Shown here piece by piece: positions 28,755 to 40,331 of a stretch of 64,000 nt of DNA (position 1 is the stretch's first letter; the number at the start of each line of letters is the position of its first letter). A program made the position numbers and the translations under genes. The DNA is taken from positions 4,170,001 through 4,234,000 of the forward strand of contig JACCIC010000014.1 of assembly GCA_018907035.1 (NCBI GenBank), given 5' to 3'. The notes under the pieces are model-generated. The model worked only from the letters and a program-made list of their open reading frames with translations, ran no database searches and was not told where the DNA came from. This DNA is from Sycobia sp. Sy_11 (Eukaryota; Arthropoda; Insecta; Hymenoptera; Epichrysomallidae).

Positions 28755-29217
28755 TAATTCTACTTTGCTTATGGGTAGTATATTTACTAATGTGGGAAAG
28801 CTTAAGTTGTGCGGAGGATAACCGACAGAGTTTTCGTAATTGTACGATTTCAAGAATAGTAATTGTTAGTAATTATGGTTTTCTTAATATATAAGAAAAT
28901 CCTGTTTTTTAACATATCAGCATTCGGTTCGATATCCCCATTAGTTGATTGACTACCCCTTGCTCCACTAGATGAATCTGAAAATACTTCTAACAGTTGT
29001 ATAGAAATTAAAGTTACATTATATATTGGAGTGTAGTTAAAATCCATTTTATTACGGTTCATTGTATGTGAATTCACATAAAAACTTTTTTTTTTTTAGA
29101 ATAAATCAAATTATTATCTTGAGAGAAGCCGAGACGGTGAAACTAATTTATTTTTTGTAAGTATCATGAAAGTTAAAGTATATTAGCATTAAACAAATTT
29201 TGAATTATTTATTATTA

Positions 29218-29259
<42 letters not shown>

Positions 29260-29420
29260 CTTGACACATTAGTAATTGGGTCATGAAGATCCTCCATATG
29301 GATTGACATATGGGCCATTGTTATATGGGAATTGTAAGCCAGCTATTAGAAAATGTAGGAATTAATTTCTGCAATTTGATCTTGCTCTAAAAATGAAAGA
29401 AGAATTAATATCTGTTATTT
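28750..29420 (-). other. Possible exon remnants on the minus strand
   Basis: A minus-strand frame at 28850-29077 contains the hydrophilic run SDSSSGARGSQSTNG. Further out, a frame ending at about 29282 reads FPYNNGPYVNPYGGSS then stop. The two are separated by a (TA)n tract. They may be pieces of one decayed or spliced gene. No family is recognised and splice sites are uncertain. Confidence 0.2.
29219..29259. repeat. (TA)n microsatellite
   Basis: A TA run with a single TG interruption near its end. Confidence 0.94.
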
Positions 29421-31079
29421 TATTATGAATTATACAGCTACTATATTTTCTATTTGGTGTTTTACTTGAGATGCCTGGCCTTTTACATTTCCACTTTTAT
29501 AAATACGTTTTTTTAAATATCATTAATATTTTTAGAATAATTTTTAGAATACTTTTAAGTTAACGTCTTATAAATTTTTAACTGAATTATATAATTATCA
29601 TAAAATACTAATAAAATAAGATCTATTTATACATTAGACGATAGTTTTGCATTTTTCAAAGTATATGATCTCATAGTCCTAGTGAATAACGAGTTTTAAT
29701 ATAAGAGAAGATGTGCAGATGTTTCAATTTTTGAATGCTTAAATAATAGATTCATGAAACTACAAAAAAGCTTATAAATATATAAAAAAAACTATAAAGT
29801 TATAGAATAATATAATAAATAGTAAAAGAACTTAGAATAAAAAAAAGCTTATAAAAACGAACAAAAAGTATAAATGTAGAAAAACGCAAAAATGAAAATG
29901 AAGGAATTCTGATATTAATTAAACTCAGCGCCTAATATTTTAGATCCAAGGCGACTATAAGATAATCAAAATAAATCGAGTATCTTAAGATTTATCCTAA
30001 TACAATTATTTTAGTATCAGTATCTAAGGTGACATAGGTAGTGATTAGTGGTCGTACTTAAGCCCGTACGAAAAAAATCAGCTTGCGAAACTGGCATAAA
30101 TAGGTCTTTAGGTTCCTATTAAAAAATGCACTTTATACCTACTTTTTATTGATTTATTTACCATGAAAATAATCATAAAGTAATGCACAAAGCACCTTTG
30201 GAATTATGTTCAATATTGCTCTTTTCGGCGGTAAAACTTCAATTTTGATAAACTTTTATTAGTTATTATTTTTTTGCAAAACAAAGTAAAAACTGGACTT
30301 GCTTAGACATATTTTTTATTTAAAATTTTTGAAACCTTCTCTTAACACTTACCAATTGTAAAATTAAAGATCATCTTAGATAGCTCCGAAGTATGTACTA
30401 GTCTTGTTTAATAAAAACTTATGTTTATAATTTTACCGCCCTGTCTCCAACACAAATATTTTGAGAAAAATTCCATTAGTATTATGGAAGGCAACTATAT
30501 TTTATATAAAAGATAGTATTTTTAAAGTTTCAATGTAAAACATATCTACAAAATTTCAGTTTTTAAATTGTTTTGCAGAATATGATCAGTAATGATAATT
30601 GAATCCAAATGAAATAGGAGCTATATAAAAAATAATGACAAAGTTTTGTTGTACGTCAATAGTTTAAAATTAAAAACTCCAAAAAATGTTCTTAAAGAGA
30701 CCATTAATATTTAGTATAAAGATTTGGCTATATTTTATAACGGGTTTTCTGGAAATTCGAATTCTCTCTGTCTATATACATATAGTTTAGAATAGGGAAT
30801 TCTGTTCATTATTTACAAGTCTCTGTTCCGAATGTATGATTCTAATACTCGCAATCTTCTGGGTATTCCGTATGTAAGTAAATAATGTACAGTGAACACG
30901 TAGTGGTGAACGTACCATAAAATTCCTATGAGAAATTAATGAACAGAAGTTCATAATTGAGATGATTTTAAAAGTAGTCATACTTTAAAATTTTGAAGAA
31001 TACTTGTACTTTGGCAACGAAGTCGCGATGAAGTATAAAATAGACGTAAGTCTTAAAAAGCCATCAAAAAAATCAATTT

Positions 31080-32230
31080 ATTATTAAGACGATGGAAGAA
31101 GATGAAGTGGACGCTGGTGTGCCCTCCAGAAGTAGAATGAATATAAGGAAGCCTAATCATACAGATGCAAGCGGATTTTTATCGATTCATAAGCAATGTC
31201 TAAATCTGACGAACTACTGTCCCGTATAAAATATACATTAGTGTGCTGGCCACTTAAAAATACTGGAAGAAATCTTGTTAGCCACCACGTAAAATAATAA
31301 GCGAAATGGAAGTGGCTGAAAAAGATGTAAATCTCCGATACATTGTGGAGTTGCGATGCCAAGACACAAAAGGGAAGGGAATGATGCTGAAGTGCCAAAA
31401 ATGGGAGAACAACAATGAAAAAGTAATAGAATAGGTAATCATACATAGCAACAACGATAAAGATCAAATGAACCATTTATAATACTTTGAGAAAGAAGTG
31501 ACAAAAGCGCGTCATAGTCATCTATTTCAAACAAACGTAAAATCCAAAGATAAGTTGAAGAATATGGGCGACACAAATTGAATTAAGAGTTTAAAAGACA
31601 ATCAACTGAAAGTGGAAATCATGGGTAGTTAAATGCACGATATATATCCATACTAGATTAGTATTGCTGGTATTCGGCTTTAGATTTTTGCCACAAAGAT
31701 TATATTTTCATGAGGAGAAGATATAGCAATGCAAGTTGATCTGAAAATAATGCCTGCGCGCTAACTGGTCAACATAGGAAGATTGCGTGAAGATATGTTA
31801 TGTGCATGTTTTAACAATCACGTATCTGTGCTCGTGATGTTCGTTGGTGGAAAATAGACTTTACCGGCTATGATTTGGATCGACGTGATTGTAGTACTTA
31901 TCAATTAAATCAAATGGTCGCACTACAAAAAATCAATTGCAGTGAAACAATTCGTTGAAAATTACAATTATTGAAATACAAGATATCCTAAAAAATGTCG
32001 GAAAACATAATTTTGAAATAAATCTGAATCAGGGTCGTTGTCTTATAAGATATATCTAACGTGGCAACAAGGAGGACTAAAATCATGTTGCAATTTATGT
32101 ACCAAGTGCGATGGTTAATTCACAAGGCGTGAAATTTCTGATGGCATACGATACATCATCGATGGGATTTTAGATAGCCCGTTCTGAAAGAATTGCTGTA
32201 TACTTTTCAGAATTTTGACGTGTTTTAGAT
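31080..32230. other. Decayed, unassigned stretch before copy 3
   Basis: The composition is less AT-rich. A plus-strand run starts with an ATG at 31092 (MEEDEVDAGVPSRSR) and continues in broken frames (EMEVAEKDVNLRYIVELR). It looks like a dead mobile element or pseudogene; no diagnostic motif was found. Confidence 0.3.
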
Positions 32231-33560
32231 AAGCTTTAGTAAAATCCGAGGCTTTCTAGACGTTGGAAAATATTTTTAGTTCTAATAACAATTAGGATTC
32301 GATGTATATTCTTTTAATTCTTTTTTCAATTTTTAAACGTATGAAGTTGAATATTCTTTTACACATTTTTATACTAGAGTCTTTTACATGTCCTTAAGAG
32401 GAAGAAAACGTTCATCGAAATTCTAAAAAAAAATATAGTAGTTTTTTTTCTTGATGTTTGAATAAACTTGTCTTACATTTTTTGATAAATAATTAAATCG
32501 AAAATTTGCTGACTTTGATTATAAAGAAAGTAACTATTGATTGCATTGATGAATACATCCTATTCAATCTTACAGTACTTATCTATCGATACACCTATTG
32601 TGCGGAGTTTATTTTGATTGTTCAAGATTAGAAAATGGATGAAAAGATTAAGACAGTAGTCCCTTTATTGAAATGTCGCTTTTGTTGATAGTTTAGGATT
32701 AAACTGCAAAATGACGTAATCGGAACAGTTGAGTTTCAGTTTTAGTAATATTATTTTAGATTTTTTATTATAAATTTTCAGATAAACGTAAAATTAGGTT
32801 ACTTCAGCTCAATTTTAATTCACGTTATCATATCTTTATTTATTATTTTTTCATCTTGAAATTGTTTCACTAAATTAATGTTGATTTTATATTTTATCTT
32901 TGATGTCGTAAATATTCGTTGAGCACTACATCTTAGAAAATTTAAATATTATCTTTAAATAGAACGTGTTTTAAAATTTGTATAAATTACAGTTGCATTT
33001 GTAAGTTAATGATATTTGATAGTATATTTGCACTAATATATTATCCGTAAATTCCGAATTCAAGTAGTTCTATCACTTCAGCTATTTATTTCAAAATGAA
33101 ACGATATTTTTAATTTACATAGAATATTGATTTAAGTAAAATCTTATTAGTGTTAGATAGTTTCTGATTAAGAATATTAATGTTATAGAACACGTCAAAT
33201 TGAAACATCTGACCACCATATCTTATAATGTATTTCCAAAAATTAATAAATATAAATATCTATATAAATATAATACGTACGTTTAAATATAATTATAATT
33301 ATAAAAGAATTCAAATAAACAACATTTGCTAAAGTTTCACAAAACATATTTCACGAAGTGACCAGCGGCAATTCTATTAAGTCTCTTTATCTTCTATCAA
33401 AACTCAAATCTTATTATATTTATTACTGTTTGAAAATCAAATTTTAATTTTGGGTATTGTAGTTGCAATTGGGTTAAGATAGAATGCGAAATAACGTATC
33501 ATTATGAAATTAACTTGTTTTTTTAAATAAAAATAATTAATATTCTGAATTATATATTTT
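32231..33560. other. AT-rich region upstream of copy 3
   Basis: No gene is visible. The non-coding first exon of copy 3 is expected here but could not be placed. Confidence 0.35.
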
Positions 33561-33591
33561 AGCTGAAAGCGGTTCTATTGTGGATTCAACC

Positions 33592-34350
33592 ATGTCAAGC
33601 TTAAAAACAGTTATAGTATTTCTTGCAGTTTTATACTGCTCCCTGCAAGATGTTTTTGCTGATCTATCGAAATTTTCAAAATATTATAAATATGGAATTC
33701 CGACCATGATAACAGGGATGAATTACTTTGATGATGTAACATTGGTTCATGCTGTCCGTGATCTTAGCGCTGGCCCGAGGACATTCAGATGCCAAGTAAT
33801 ATTTGAAATTGACGCCTTTGATATAACACGAAAAGAGCGCATTTGTGACATAAATATACAGACTGAACAAAGAAATGGGGAAGTATTTGATATTATAGGA
33901 GTCAATCTTTGGGGAAAGGATAAGGCTATTTTATTGTGGCGTGAAACAACGAAGGATAGTCCAAAATCTGCATTCGTTAGGGTAACTGTAGTGTATATCA
34001 GTAGTTGCGCATATAAGACTAACACAATAGAAACTGATCTTCTTAGTGCAATGGAACCTCAAGTATTTCTTACACTTTCCAAGCATACTTTCGACGTTGC
34101 ATTTGTTAACACGAAATTACTTGAACATAACTTCGTCAAGTCGACAGTCGATGAATATGGTTCAATGACTACGGCTTCAGATCGCTGGTTTTCCAATAAA
34201 CTCTTAATTACTGAAATTATACCAATTACTGAACTATCGCCGGCGAATGACTTTTTGGTAGTTACTTTGGATATAAAGGAAAACAAAATTAAATTCTTTT
34301 TATTACGTGGAAACAGTAAGTTCATTTTTTAATTTATGTTTAATATACAT

Positions 34351-34403
<53 letters not shown>

Positions 34404-34943
34404 CCTCTTTTTTGATAACTCTTGCTAAGATCGTCAAGAATGATGCGAAGGGTTTTGCTTTAAAGTTAAAATTAATGTTTTTATTTTTCAGAAAGACATC
34501 CACTGAAGGTATTCGATAAAACCGATGCACTTGGCTATTCAGCTAACAACGGTCAAATTTCAATTTGCAGTCCAGACGCCTGCACACTCTTCGACTATAA
34601 TGGAAGTCTGAGTAAGAAAATAAAATTGGTTGTTGTGTACTTGCCACGTTTATTTGCGGCCGTGTATAATCTGCCCAACGACGAGATTTTGGCAGTAACA
34701 TGTCATATTTCGGAAAATGATAAATATTACATTACTAAAATTGGTTCCAATGGATTGCAAAGTAAATCTTTAGAACTCGACGACTTAAAGTGCAATCGCA
34801 AGCCATCATTTTTCGACGCTAAATTCATCCAGGTTAATCGTGTCAGGTTTTGCTTGTCGATCGTTCATCCCGTATATACTGCTGAGCATTTCGGAGACGT
34901 TAAATTTAGTAAATACTGTTTCTCTCTCGACGATTTTTCATAG
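33592..34943 (+). CDS. Secreted protein, divergent tandem family copy 3 (two coding exons)
   Basis: Coding exons are 33592-34315 and 34492-34943, with a 176-base intron that holds a (CT)n tract, phase 1, giving 391 residues. I start at the ATG at 33592 rather than the in-frame GTG twelve bases upstream. It puts the signal peptide first and leaves a 29-base 5' UTR after the acceptor at 33561-33562, as in the other copies. This is the most divergent copy. Cys56 is Arg, and the Cys177/Cys182 pair of the other copies is Leu/Val. Cysteines 67, 85 and 139 and the six of exon 2 remain. The exon 2 GWS motif is GYS, and the PVPWFPN motif is degraded to RWFSN. The frame is open throughout, so it is probably functional with an altered disulphide pattern. 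AATAAA lies at 35048. Function is unknown. Confidence 0.82.
34359..34398. repeat. (CT)n microsatellite in intron of copy 3
   Basis: A CT run that fills a large part of the 176-base intron, between the donor at 34316 and the acceptor at 34490-34491. Confidence 0.95.
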
Positions 34944-35059
34944 ATGGTGTTGTAATTTATTTAAAGGAAATCCCCTTTAAATACTGCCTTTCTTTACATA
35001 AACTATACTTATATAAATTGTATATTATATGCTCGCAGGTTGTTATTAATAAAAAATAA

Positions 35060-36739
35060 GTAAATATACACTATTAACTTTATATGTAGTACATATATTA
35101 TTTAAAACTTAAAAAGACTTGTATTAATTAGTAGAGAAATAAAATATTAATAAGTACAACTCGAAGTTATTATTTAATCACGCAGTGCCTTGAGCTTACG
35201 TTGAAACGAGAAGTGATAATATTTTTCGTCTCAGCTTCTCTTACATTATTTTTACGAGTCATCTATGTAGACATCAACAATCAAGAAGAACAAATTTCAT
35301 TAAATTCTATGATTCAAAGATTAGACATTCTTCTCGTTAGTTTATCCTTCGTTCGGAATGATAAAACACTTTATAAAAACGTGTAAACCCTTTTTTATTT
35401 TCATAGAAACTACTAGTCAAATATAAATTCAGTTGAGAAAAAGGTATATTATCTCTGATTAAATAAAAGAGTAAATACATCGAGAGAGATGTTTCGTTGG
35501 AATTTACGAAAGTTCCTGCTAGTCAGGAGACATACTTGACTTATGAGCAATTTTACTATAAGTTCATTAATAAGTTTTTAACTTATAGTAATTTTTAAAA
35601 ATCTTTGAACAATTAGTATATGTACAGTAAATTTTCTCATACTTAAAGTATATTTCGTTATTAGTCGAAAATATAATAATTTATATACAACACTCTTCTC
35701 CGTATATACCCAATAATTTTAGACATTATAATCAAGCTATGAAAGTCTGACGTATGCTAGTTAGTTGACTCTAGGCCAAAAACACTCTTGGAATGTCACC
35801 TCATATTCTGTAGACAGTAGATAATCGAAGATTTAAAAATAGTATCGAATTTATAATAGCTTATTATTTATTATAGTTTGTAATTCATGATAGTGTGTGC
35901 TTAATAATACATTGAAAGTGTATTATTACTCTTAACACTTTTGAGCTTCTATTAATTTTCAAAATACAAATTTCTTCCAGATTAGTTGAAGGTCAAGTCA
36001 ATTTTTAAAATTTTTAATATCCGAAATATTAATAGAGGCAGTTATTTTACAGGTAGATATATAGTATATTCATTTTATGAGTCCAAATCATCGGTAAAAA
36101 TAAAAATATCGGCTAAAATTCTAATCGTTTAGTTGACTTTAAATAATTACGACCTTTTTGAACAATATGATATAAATCAAAACGATATAAATCATTTTCA
36201 CTAATAATATACACAAATTAGTTTAATATAGAATTTGCCGATTTTTTGATTCTGAGATTAAAAAGAACCACCACGTTTAATATTTTTTAAGAAAAATTCC
36301 AAAATGTCTCGTTACAGTATGGACGACTATTTTTAGCAAGGACTACATTTTTCCAAACCTTAAAGATGTTATAAAATAAAGCAAGTATTCGTCTAGTTTA
36401 TTTACGACACTGTGCAATATTCGATTATGTGTTTTTATTGTACGTATTTTGGTAGCCTTCAACGAAATATTGCCTGAGCATTGTAATATTAGGTTCTGGT
36501 AATTTCTTTTTTCTTTATATGGATTCTTTTAATTTTTATCTATATTTCTTGCCTATCTATTTTATCAATTCAAGTTACTTTTTTTTAGTTTTGCAATGTT
36601 GATTTCTTCGAAATTATGAATTTCTTTCATTTCACAATTTTGCGTTCTATTTTCTTTTGTATTCTTTTATTTTTTAAAAAATAATAACAATTTATTTTTT
36701 AAATTAATAAATATTTTTTATTGGTCTTACAGTCCAATC
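35060..36739. other. AT-rich region between copy 3 and the Penelope-like element
   Basis: One 61-codon frame at 35201-35386 shows no feature of a gene. Nothing else is seen. Confidence 0.35.
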
Positions 36740-36749
36740 AATTCAATCT

Positions 36750-36838
36750 AAAAATAAAATAAAAAATAAAAATAAAAATAAATAAAAATAAAATAAAAAT
36801 TAAAAATAAAAATTAAATTAAAAATTAAATTAAAATTA
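36750..36838. repeat. A/T-rich simple repeat at the 3' end of the Penelope-like element
   Basis: Repeats of AAAAT and AAATT type on the plus strand, which correspond to a T-rich tail at the 3' end of the minus-strand element. Confidence 0.8.
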
Positions 36839-36950
36839 TAATGACAGTCAGACTGTCCTTGTTTACGTTCACCCCCGTAGACTAATCTGAAAATAAAATA
36901 TTAGCTGAAAAAATTCTTTGTTAGTAAAGTGCAGTCTGACTGTCCCCAAC

Positions 36951-36991
36951 ACCCTTACCTAACTAAACCTAATCTAAATCTAATCTAAACC
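36951..36991 (-). repeat. Telomere-like TTAGG/TTAGA repeats in the Penelope 3' region
   Basis: Read on the minus strand, this is a run of degenerate TTAGA, TTTAGA, TTAGG and TTAGG units. TTAGG is the ancestral insect telomere repeat. It lies between the stop codon and the 3' tail of the Penelope-like element. Confidence 0.5.
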
Positions 36992-37081
36992 TTATATTCT
37001 CATCTATATATACCCATCCCCACCACCAAATTTAGTAAATTAAATATAAATTCCCCCTCTACACAAATTGTCCAAAACCAA

Positions 37082-38302
37082 TCAATTTAATAAGGAATGA
37101 TAAACACTGTCCAATCTACCAGACTCTAACATTAAATTCACATTATTTCGATTCTTGGAAATGTGAATACTTTCAAGACTCTCCCGTTTATACTTATTAT
37201 TAATACCATGTTCCAAAATATCCACATTCACAAAATCAAAAGAATGTAAAAACTTTAAACAATGCTCTTTTAAACCAGAAGTAATATGTGAGCTACGTAA
37301 ACTATATTTATGCTCATAAATTCTCTTTTTTAAATATCTACCTGTTTGTCCAATATAGTATTTATCACAATCCATGCAACTAATCTTATAAACGACTCCT
37401 GATTTTATGCATAAATCATCCCTATCTTTGCAATTATTAAACAATCTACTCAAATTATTGCTATTTTTAAAGAAAATTTGAATGTTATATTTCCGAAAAT
37501 TTCTTTTAATTCTTTCAAACAATCCTCTAACATATGGCAAGACAATAATTTTGCCTCCGTTAACATCAATTCCTGCACTATGTCTATTTTCGGTATTATA
37601 AATGTCAAACAATCTCTCAGCAATTAATCTATTAATAAATTGAATTGGATAACCATTATTAATGAAAGTTTCTCTTACTATCTGTAAATTATTTTGTCTA
37701 AAATCTTTAGGTGACAATTTTATTGCTCTATCCATGACATCCTTTAATGCTCCAATTTTGTTTCCGAATTGGTGGTGTGAATTAAAATCTAAAAACCTAC
37801 CTGACCAAGTAGGCTTTCTGTACCAATTAAGTTTCACCTTATTATTACTACATCTAATGACATTAATGTCCAGAAAACTTAACTGACTATTAACTTCAAC
37901 CTCCCTTGTAAATTTAATTCTGTCATGTACAGAATTGAAAACATACACCATTTCATCCACAAAAACTTCTGGAACAATTGTAAAGATATCATCAACATAT
38001 CTCTTAAATATCATTGGTTCAAAAAGCAATTTTGACAAGGCTATACTTTCCAACTTTTCCATAACTAAATTAGCTATAACCGGTGACAAAGGCGACCCCA
38101 TTGGACATCCGTATTTTTGTTCATAAAATTTATTATCAAATGAAAACATTGTGTTATTAAAAACCAAATTAATTGCTTTAATAAATTCATTCATTGTCAA
38201 TTTTGTATGCAAATTAATTTCATTCCACTTTTCCTGTATAATATCATTTAACAACTCTAAAGGTACATTTGTAAACAAAGATACTACATCCAATGAAATC
38301 AT
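37082..38302 (-). CDS. Penelope-like reverse transcriptase with GIY-YIG endonuclease (N-terminally truncated)
   Basis: The 406 residues begin inside the reverse transcriptase at the SLDVVSLFTNVP motif. GCPMGSPLSPVIANL near residue 65 and the catalytic RYVDDIF near 105 follow. A linker leads to a C-terminal GIY-YIG nuclease at about 305-345: VVYKISC, then YYIGQTGRYLKKRIYEHK. Reverse transcriptase plus C-terminal GIY-YIG is diagnostic of canonical Penelope-like elements. The encoded enzyme nicks DNA and copies its RNA at the nick. The first reverse-transcriptase motifs are missing, so this copy cannot be autonomous, but its frame is otherwise undamaged, which suggests fairly recent arrival. The start given is simply the first Met in the surviving fragment. 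Confidence 0.88.
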   Translation of the reverse strand: MISLDVVSLFTNVPLELLNDIIQEKWNEINLHTKLTMNEFIKAINLVFNNTMFSFDNKFYEQKYGCPMGSPLSPVIANLVMEKLESIALSKLLFEPMIFKRYVDDIFTIVPEVFVDEMVYVFNSVHDRIKFTREVEVNSQLSFLDINVIRCSNNKVKLNWYRKPTWSGRFLDFNSHHQFGNKIGALKDVMDRAIKLSPKDFRQNNLQIVRETFINNGYPIQFINRLIAERLFDIYNTENRHSAGIDVNGGKIIVLPYVRGLFERIKRNFRKYNIQIFFKNSNNLSRLFNNCKDRDDLCIKSGVVYKISCMDCDKYYIGQTGRYLKKRIYEHKYSLRSSHITSGLKEHCLKFLHSFDFVNVDILEHGINNKYKRESLESIHISKNRNNVNLMLESGRLDSVYHSLLN

Positions 38303-38328
38303 CTTGTAGTTTTTCGGAATAACAATTA

Positions 38329-39284
38329 TTTTTTAATAAATAGAAATAGGAGATTCAGAATGGTTCTCAAAAATGTATAAAAACTAAGTTATGAAGTGTA
38401 GGAAAATATTATACTATGTTATGTTAAATATATTCCATAAAAATCAGAAAATTCAGTAAATGAATTACTTTAAATTATATCAATATGATGATAATAATAT
38501 TAATATTTCTACACTTCTTACAGTATATGCCAGAAGACACTAATATATAATAATTTTGAAAGATATTAAAATGGCTCTATTTATACAAAATAACATCAGA
38601 AAACAATAAATTGGCAATTTTGTTTTTAGTTTTTGTTTATGAGTAAACAGTTTCGCAATTTCCTGGTTTTTTAAAATATTTGATAATCCATTTGATAACT
38701 ATACTATAATTATTTTCTTTAATGTCTTTGCCTTCTTAATTTGCGTCATTATAATAGTCTGCACGAGAATTTGTCGTATAGTTACCGATTGCTCAAAGAA
38801 TGTTTTTGAATTTGATTGTCTATATCTCTGCAATTAATCCATTGTACAAAAATTTCCTAGATAGTTTGGATAAACAAAAAATATCAACTTGCTTAAAAAA
38901 GGTCCCATTTGAGTTAAAAATATATATATTTGAAAAAATCAGAGGTCAAGAATGGATAAAGTTGATGAAGAAAAATGAAAAATTGCATTATCGTCAGAAA
39001 CTCAATATGTAGACGAATTCTGTTCCAATTTTGTCAGAAACAGTTCGTAATGAAAAACAAAAGCTGATTTGTTCGCATAAAAACGAAAATACGTAACGAA
39101 TTCGCGGATAGCGTTCTTAATTCAATTTTGGTCGTTTCTGGTCCAATTATTTCTGTCGCACCACATATAGTAGAGTCTGTGTTCCAGCAAGACAGTGAAT
39201 GCTGCGAGATTGCGTGATGAGAAGCTCTGTAACGAAATTCGATGTAGGTATCATTGCATATATACTTTAGAGAGGAGTTAGACT
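38329..39284. other. AT-rich stretch between the Penelope-like element and the LINE relic
   Basis: A 70-codon frame (38800-39012) is rich in Lys and Ile and matches nothing known to me. No other feature is seen. Confidence 0.3.
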
Positions 39285-39630
39285 TATATTAAAGCCCAAT
39301 TTCTGTTTTGAATGTTTTTGATAGATTATTAGTAACGCTTGACAGTGAATATTTATTTAACAATATAGGTCATCAAAGTGATCAAATACAGCATGGATTT
39401 TATAGAAGTAATTTTACTTTGATCAATTTATTTCTTTAGATGGATTCATTGCGCAAAACCTTGGAAAATGATCTTCAAGTCAATGACACCTATCTTAACT
39501 TTATTAAAGCATTTGATCATCGCCTCTTGGTACAAAACTTTTTCAAATTAAATACTCATGTATTGTTAGTATACTGGATAAATTAGCACTTGTATGCGAA
39601 AATAGTATTGTATATTAAAAGTGGTAAATT
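39285..39630 (+). pseudogene. LINE reverse transcriptase relic (jockey-like)
   Basis: A plus-strand reading shows PISVLNVFDRLL, then IQHGFYRSNFTLINL, a stop, and in the next frame NDTYLNFIKAFDHRLL. These match the RPISLL, SQHGF and D-F-SKAFD blocks of jockey-type reverse transcriptases in order. Frames are broken by stops and indels. The similarity ends where the GC-rich LTR-like block begins, which suggests that block was inserted later. Confidence 0.7.
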
Positions 39631-40331
39631 TGTTCGGGTTTACGACTTCCGCGTATTAGAGGTGGGAATGTTTACATCGACGCTACGATAATATAAAAAA
39701 ACCGCCGGCTCGCCGCCGCCGCGTCGGGTTTTTCGAGACGAAGGGGCTTGCGTGCCGCGTCACGACTGGCTTTGTCGACGCGATCGCCGGTGCAAACAGT
39801 CGAGCTAACTTAAGCAGTACTAATTTTTGATTTCTTGGTGCGTAAAACAAAGAGTGCGTGCCTTATTTTAGCATATTCACAGATTCCACCGAACTTTGTT
39901 TGGGTATTGTGCGATTGTCTGTGTTAAGTTAAGCAGTGCTAACTCTTGTGAGAGCTGTGTTTACTGAGTGCAATCTGCTCTAAGGCGAGCGCATTTCGCG
40001 GCAGCAAAATTTCACTGCCCGGCACCGTAGCGTTGGTCACCCGAGACGTCGGGGCGCGCAGCGTGCGTAGGTTTTGCGCTCCCTTCGCCCGGTTTTTTCT
40101 CCCCAGACGAGACTAAACCAGCGGCGGCCAGAATTTGTAATTTCCGTCTTTGTTATAAGTTTGAACGTTCACTAGTTGTAAGATTGTTTGTATCTGTTGC
40201 ATTAGTGTAAGTAAATTTATATTAAATATTATATTTTATAATTTAGCATAATAAAGAATAGGCTTGCCCCGGCTTTTCCCTCTAATCGTGAGGGTTTTTG
40301 TGCCTAGGCAAGTTGTTGCATTTCCGCGACA
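39631..40331 (+). mobile_element. GC-rich block, possible solo LTR
   Basis: The composition jumps to GC-rich here. The block opens with TGTTCGGG and can be read to end with CGCGACA, as LTRs do. It has a TATA-like ATAATATAAAAA at about 39690 and AATAAA at about 40250. A stem-loop lies just after it, CTTGCC pairing with GGCAAG and CCCTC with GAGGG, at about 40262-40313. No target-site duplication was found at these ends, and no second copy exists in the window, so LTR identity is unproven. A CpG-rich regulatory element or another repeat is possible. Confidence 0.4.

Larger units (their letters stand above)
36740..38328 (-). mobile_element. Penelope-like element, 5'-truncated
   Basis: A minus-strand retroelement whose coding frame is open from 38302 to 37082. 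It continues upstream for about ten codons (IPKNYK before the first Met) until an in-frame stop near 38330, where homology ends, so the 5' part is missing. Downstream of the stop there is a roughly 330-base 3' region with telomere-like repeats, an inverted repeat and a terminal A/T-rich run (36750-36838 on the plus strand). Truncation at the 5' end is usual for retroelements copied by target priming. Confidence 0.85.

Noticed and set aside
33580..33591. GTG upstream start for copy 3
   Set aside because: Eukaryotic genes seldom start at GTG, and the ATG at 33592 matches the start and UTR length of the other copies.
34303..34530. Open frames of Arg-Glu and Ser-Leu repeats
   Set aside because: Products of the (CT)n tract in the copy 3 intron.
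36740..37080. Hammerhead ribozyme in the Penelope-like element
   Set aside because: Such ribozymes are known in Penelope-like elements, but the CTGATGA and GAAA core was not found on either strand here.
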